In this document: positions 7,425 through 9,350 of the stretch, one piece after another | Layout of the letters: each line of letters begins with the position of its first letter | Position numbering within the stretch: the first letter of the stretch is position 1 | Assembly: GCA_007121055.1 (NCBI GenBank) | Contig: SKMM01000405.1 | Coordinates: forward strand, 1 to 9,350 | Direction: 5' to 3' | DNA length: 9,350 bases | DNA from: Paracoccaceae bacterium | Lineage (GTDB): Bacteria; Pseudomonadota; Alphaproteobacteria; Rhodobacterales; Rhodobacteraceae | The notes under the pieces: generated by a model | The model's database searches: none | Told to the model about the DNA's origin: nothing | What the model saw: the letters and a program-made list of their open reading frames with translations, nothing else | Position numbers and translations under genes: made by a program

Positions 7425-7457
7425 GGTCCCGGCCGGGCCATCGCCTGGGCCGGGACC
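7425..7457 (+). terminator. Strong stem-loop after the operon, without a T-run
   Basis: GGTCCCGGCC (7425-7434) pairs perfectly with GGCCGGGACC (7448-7457) around a 13-base loop, 11 bases after the stop at 7413. There is no T-tract after it, so it is either an atypical (L-shaped) terminator or a 3'-end stabiliser for the operon mRNA. Confidence 0.5.
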
Positions 7458-7686
7458 TGCGTCCCCCGGCCGCCTCTCGGAGGGATCGCGTCGCCGCATG
7501 GCCCCTGTGCCATAAGGCCGCGTCACGGCGACCCTGTCGCCGGTTCCGTCGCGCAGATGTCGTCTGGCTGCCTCCAGAGGACGCTCTTTCGCCACGGCCG
7601 TCGTGCGCGTGTCACGCCTGCGGCGCGCGGACGCCCAACGCGCAGGCAGGCCCGACAGAACCGCGCCCGCCCCCATCGCATGGGTC

Positions 7687-7714
7687 TTGTCAGACGGCCG
7701 CCGCCAGATATAGT
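7687..7714 (+). promoter_or_regulatory. Near-consensus promoter upstream of the HNH gene
   Basis: TTGTCA (7687-7692) and TATAGT (7709-7714) are separated by 16 bases. Each box differs from the E. coli sigma70 consensus at one position. This is the best -10 box in the window and stands out in GC-rich DNA. Predicted transcription starts near 7721, leaving a leader of roughly 188 bases before the ATG at 7909. Confidence 0.65.
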
Positions 7715-7881
7715 CACTGGGCCGGGTGGGGTGGCATCCTCCGGCACCACGGAAACGGCAGCGGCCTTCCGCCTGTGCGCGGCGCCGCAGGGCAACGGGG
7801 GCGGCGGATGGAGCATCACGGCCAGAGGCGCAGTTGCAGCGCTGGCAGCAGGGTGGCGGACCCGCCCGATCGACCGGCCCG

Positions 7882-7902
7882 GCCCCGGCGAAGTCCCGGG
7901 GC
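7882..7902 (+). promoter_or_regulatory. Hairpin directly before the HNH start codon
   Basis: GCCCCGG (7882-7888) pairs perfectly with CCGGGGC (7896-7902) around a 7-base loop, leaving 6 bases before the ATG at 7909. The only purine-rich stretch that might serve as ribosome-binding site (CGGGG) lies inside the stem. Translation may therefore be weak or conditional. Function is inferred. Confidence 0.4.
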
Positions 7903-7908
7903 GCAGCC

Positions 7909-8475
7909 ATGAGCGCCGCGGTCGCCAACCTCCGCACGCTGGTGCTGAATGCCGACATGCAGCCGCTCAGCTGGGCGCCCCTGTCGGTCTGGAACTGGCA
8001 GGACGCGTTCGTGGCGGTCATCCAGGGCCGCGTGATCCAGGTCAAGACCTACGACGACGTGGTGGTGCGCTCGGCCTCCCAGGCCTTCCAGATCCCCGCC
8101 GTCATCGCTCTCAAGCGGTACCGCCGGCGCAAGCGCGCGCCCTTCACCCGCTTCAATCTGTTCCTGCGCGACGAGTTCCGCTGCCAGTATTGCGGCGACC
8201 GCTTCGAGGCCCGCGACCTCACATTCGACCACGTGATCCCGCGCAGCCGCGGCGGCGTCTCGGCCTGGACCAACATCGTCGCCGCCTGCCGCGCCGACAA
8301 CATCCGCAAGGCCAACAAGACCCCTCAGGCCGCCGGCATGAAGCTCCTCCGGCCCCCGTTCGAGCCCAGCCCCTACCAGCTCGACGCCACCGCCCGCCAG
8401 CTCCCCTGGGTCAAGGCCGACCTCCACCAGACCTGGATGGACTTCCTCTACTGGGACAGCGAGCTGGACATCTAA
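7909..8475 (+). CDS. HNH endonuclease family protein (188 aa)
   Basis: The start at ATG 7909 is chosen because conserved-looking sequence begins at LRTLVLNADMQPLSW (8-22). The frame stays open upstream to a GTG at 7726, but that part is low-complexity. The N-terminal region (8-80) is the domain usually found in front of this bacterial HNH subfamily. The HNH core holds CQYC (92-95), FDHVIPRSRGG (106-116) with His108, TNIVAAC (121-127) with Asn122, and DNIRKANKTP (130-139) with Asn131. Homologues normally have two CxxC zinc pairs; here the second reads C127-R-A-D130, so one ligand is Asp. The C-terminus DFLYWDSELDI matches the typical family ending. These proteins are presumed metal-dependent nucleases of unknown target, widespread in Rhodobacterales, and are not tied to an obvious restriction or phage module. 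No partner gene is adjacent. Confidence 0.92.
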   Translation: MSAAVANLRTLVLNADMQPLSWAPLSVWNWQDAFVAVIQGRVIQVKTYDDVVVRSASQAFQIPAVIALKRYRRRKRAPFTRFNLFLRDEFRCQYCGDRFEARDLTFDHVIPRSRGGVSAWTNIVAACRADNIRKANKTPQAAGMKLLRPPFEPSPYQLDATARQLPWVKADLHQTWMDFLYWDSELDI

Positions 8476-8500
8476 TCTTCGGATGTCACTTCGGGTTTTT
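8467..8500 (+). terminator. Possible terminator overlapping the HNH stop codon
   Basis: GACATC (8467-8472, including the last codons) can pair with GATGTC (8482-8487), and a TTTTT run sits at 8496-8500. The 8-base gap between stem and T-run and the short stem make this weak, but it is the only T-run in the area. Confidence 0.3.
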
Positions 8501-8534
8501 GTGAATCCCGCCGGGCGAGCGTTGTGCAACGGCG

Positions 8535-8870
8535 CCGAAGTGGGACTGCCGCGCCACGCGCGCCCCCAACGCGACCCTGCGCGCCAAGCGTCACTACGGT
8601 CGGGCAGTCTGGAAACGTTGGACGGGATATCACGCCCGCAGCCGCGCTGAGGCCTGACTGCGGGGCCTCAAGGCCTTCGGCGAGCGCATCGCCGCCGTTC
8701 GCCATGGACGCTCGGACCAATGGCGCTCCAAGGGCTCACTCGCGACCTCCAGACCGCCGAAATTCACATCCGTGTCATTCGCAGGCTCTCTCGAACCGGT
8801 GGCGTTCGCCTGCTCATTCATGAACCGCTTCAACGCCCTCGGCACCGCCGAGATCGTCCGCGTGGCCTGA
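8535..8870 (+). pseudogene. Decayed C-terminal fragment of an IS5-family transposase
   Basis: The frame starting at 8535 reads ATLRAKRHYGRAVWKRWTGY and continues HARSRAEA, then a TGA at 8655-8657, then LKAFGERIAA to 8696. This matches the conserved end of IS5-family DDE transposases, including the E of the DDE triad in the RSRxEA motif, as I remember them. After 44 unmatched bases (8697-8740) the match resumes in another frame as RDLQTAEIHIR (8741-8773). After a further insertion it shifts again to MNRFNALGTAEIVRVA and a TGA at 8868-8870. One internal stop and two frame changes make it dead. The N-terminal two thirds are absent: bases 8501-8534 hold no recognisable transposase. A GTTGTGCAAC string at 8521-8530 could be left over from an IS end, but no terminal inverted repeat pair can be proven. 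Confidence 0.78.
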
Positions 8871-8956
8871 AGCCAAGGGCGAAAGGGGAAGTCACGTCCC
8901 AGACCGCCGTTCTGCACCACTGGCGCTGGGGTGGACCAGGTCGGCCTGCGGGGGCG

Positions 8957-8971
8957 GGGGGCTCTGCCCCC
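8957..8971. repeat. REP-like palindrome GGGGGC-TCT-GCCCCC
   Basis: A perfect 6-bp stem with a 3-base loop. From memory, the string GGGGGCTCTGCCCCC is frequent between genes in Rhodobacteraceae genomes, so this is probably one copy of a dispersed intergenic palindrome. A genome-wide count would be needed to confirm this. Confidence 0.45.
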
Positions 8972-8980
8972 GTCCTAATG

Positions 8981-8998
8981 CATGGGGAGCAGCCCATG
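8981..8998. repeat. Second small palindrome CATGGG-GAGCAG-CCCATG
   Basis: A perfect 6-bp stem around a 6-base loop, 9 bases after the GGGGGC palindrome. G-U pairs can add two more base pairs (8979-8980 with 8999-9000) if transcribed on the plus strand. Purpose unknown. Confidence 0.35.
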
Positions 8999-9176
8999 TG
9001 GCTCCTCGACGGCAGGAGGTCTGCACCACCCCCGCGGCGCGTCCCCGCGAATCCAGGCGCCGGTTCGGGCGGCTGCAACTCGATACGCCCGGCGTGCGTT
9101 CATGCGAAAGCGGACGGGGTCGACCTAGACGTCGCGCCACTCCAAGGGCCCGAGCGACCCGGCGCGGGGCAGGGGG

Positions 9177-9350
9177 TCAGCGTTGGAGGTCGCGGCTCTG
9201 GAGGGCCAAGGTGATTTCCTCGCGGATGAGCCGGCGCAGCTTGCGGGTCAGGTGGGCGCCGGTGTCGCCGCGCAGCTCGTCGCGCACGGCGCGGGCAAGC
9301 AACGCGCGCAGGGCGGCGTCCTCCAGCTCCGGCGCGGGCGCCGGCGCTGC
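9177..9350 (-). CDS. Unidentified protein, C-terminal 57 residues (5' part outside window)
   Basis: The minus strand reads in from the right edge to a TGA at 9179-9177. It begins with a Pro/Ala linker (AAPAPAPELED). It then becomes a charged, helix-forming stretch with LRALLARAVRDELRG, TRKLRRLIREEI and LALQSRDLQR at the end. The heptad-like placement of Leu/Ile and many Arg/Glu suggest amphipathic helices. It resembles the C-terminal tail of unnamed proteins in Rhodobacteraceae that end in a conserved RKL(V/I)RREI-type motif, but I cannot name the family. Codon use (third-position G/C) fits a real gene. It converges on the HNH gene and IS remnant. Confidence 0.6.
   Translation of the reverse strand, partial: AAPAPAPELEDAALRALLARAVRDELRGDTGAHLTRKLRRLIREEITLALQSRDLQR

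Larger units (their letters stand above)
7458..7908. other. Gene-free spacer and leader between the ABC operon and the HNH gene
   Basis: About 450 bases have no credible coding frame. Possible translations through it are Arg/Pro/Ala-rich shadows on both strands. It contains a small stem-loop ATGGC/GCCAT (7498-7513), a second perfect 7-bp hairpin CGGCGAC-CCT-GTCGCCG (7526-7542), a promoter (7687-7714) and a start-proximal hairpin (7882-7902). I recognise no riboswitch or known small RNA here. Confidence 0.5.
8911..9029 (+). repeat. 10-bp direct repeat pair TCTGCACCAC
   Basis: TCTGCACCAC occurs at 8911-8920 and 9020-9029, bracketing both small palindromes. It could be the scar of a lost insertion or chance. 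Ten bases is too long for most IS target duplications of the IS5 family. Confidence 0.35.
8871..9176. other. Non-coding spacer with small palindromes, between the IS remnant and the minus-strand gene
   Basis: No convincing gene is visible in these 306 bases; the frames that cross it are low-complexity. The first 50 bases (AAGCCAAGGGCGAAAGGGG and on) are probably the non-coding right end of the dead IS element. The rest holds the palindromes and direct repeat listed separately. Confidence 0.5.

Noticed and set aside
7726..7908. GTG-started 61-residue extension of the HNH protein
   Set aside because: The extension is Arg/Ala/Pro/Gln-rich, unlike the conserved body. The GTG is also only about 5 bases from the predicted transcription start, leaving no room for a ribosome-binding site.
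7721..7908. Leader of the HNH gene as a known riboswitch or SRP-type RNA
   Set aside because: I looked for known cores such as the SRP GGTCAGG/GGAAGGAAGCAGCC motif and common riboswitch boxes and found none.
7557..8504. Plus-strand open frame of 315 codons over the HNH gene
   Set aside because: It is out of frame with the HNH motifs and has no domain. It is low-complexity Arg/Pro.
8524..9214. Small open frames on both strands in the right-hand spacer (8524-8823, 8720-9214, 8630-8920 and others)
   Set aside because: They cross the decayed transposase in wrong frames or the palindromes, lack ribosome-binding sites and show no family pattern.
1..9350. CRISPR array, tRNA/rRNA genes, prophage or toxin-antitoxin module
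   Set aside because: No regularly spaced direct repeats of CRISPR length, no tRNA cloverleaf with T-loop GGTTCRA and no phage structural or toxin-antitoxin protein were seen. The HNH protein alone is not evidence for a defence system.

Overview
The window is a high-GC stretch of an alphaproteobacterial chromosome, most likely from the Rhodobacteraceae/Paracoccaceae. This rests on overall GC richness and codon use, an omega-transaminase and an HNH nuclease that read like roseobacter-type proteins, a VPLPA-CTERM-like sorting tail, and promoters of the form TTGACC-N17-GACACT. These identities come from reading the translations and from memory of the families; no database search was possible.

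Left part (1-2642): a class III PLP-dependent aminotransferase leaves the window on the minus strand. Divergent from it is a secreted protein of about 499 residues, built of short beta-helix-type repeats and ending in a VPLPA-CTERM-like membrane anchor. The 217-base divergent spacer holds a good sigma70-type promoter for the aminotransferase and an array of GT-starting 11-mers spaced exactly 11 bases apart, just upstream of the secreted-protein gene. That gene ends at a strong intrinsic terminator.

Centre (2659-7457): a complete BMP-type (PnrA/nucleoside-like) ABC importer operon in the order ATPase, permease, permease, substrate-binding protein. The first three genes are translationally coupled, with 1-base and 4-base overlaps. 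The binding-protein gene is set apart by 64 bases containing a duplicated 12-mer over the upstream stop codon and a stem-loop, and it has its own strong ribosome-binding site. The importer probably brings purine or pyrimidine nucleosides, or a related heterocycle, across the inner membrane; the substrate cannot be fixed from sequence.

Right part (7458-9350): a spacer of about 450 bases with a near-consensus promoter and a long leader precedes an HNH endonuclease-family protein of 188 residues. Beyond it lies a non-coding accessory strip of about 700 bases holding the decayed C-terminal part of an IS5-family transposase, small palindromes and a 10-bp direct repeat. The window closes with the C-terminal 57 residues of an unidentified minus-strand protein.

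I do not see a defence island, CRISPR array, prophage, tRNA or rRNA. Most of the window is ordinary housekeeping and transport. The least ordinary items are the beta-helix/VPLPA-CTERM protein with its helically phased upstream repeats, and the HNH protein with a substituted zinc ligand and a hairpin next to its start codon.
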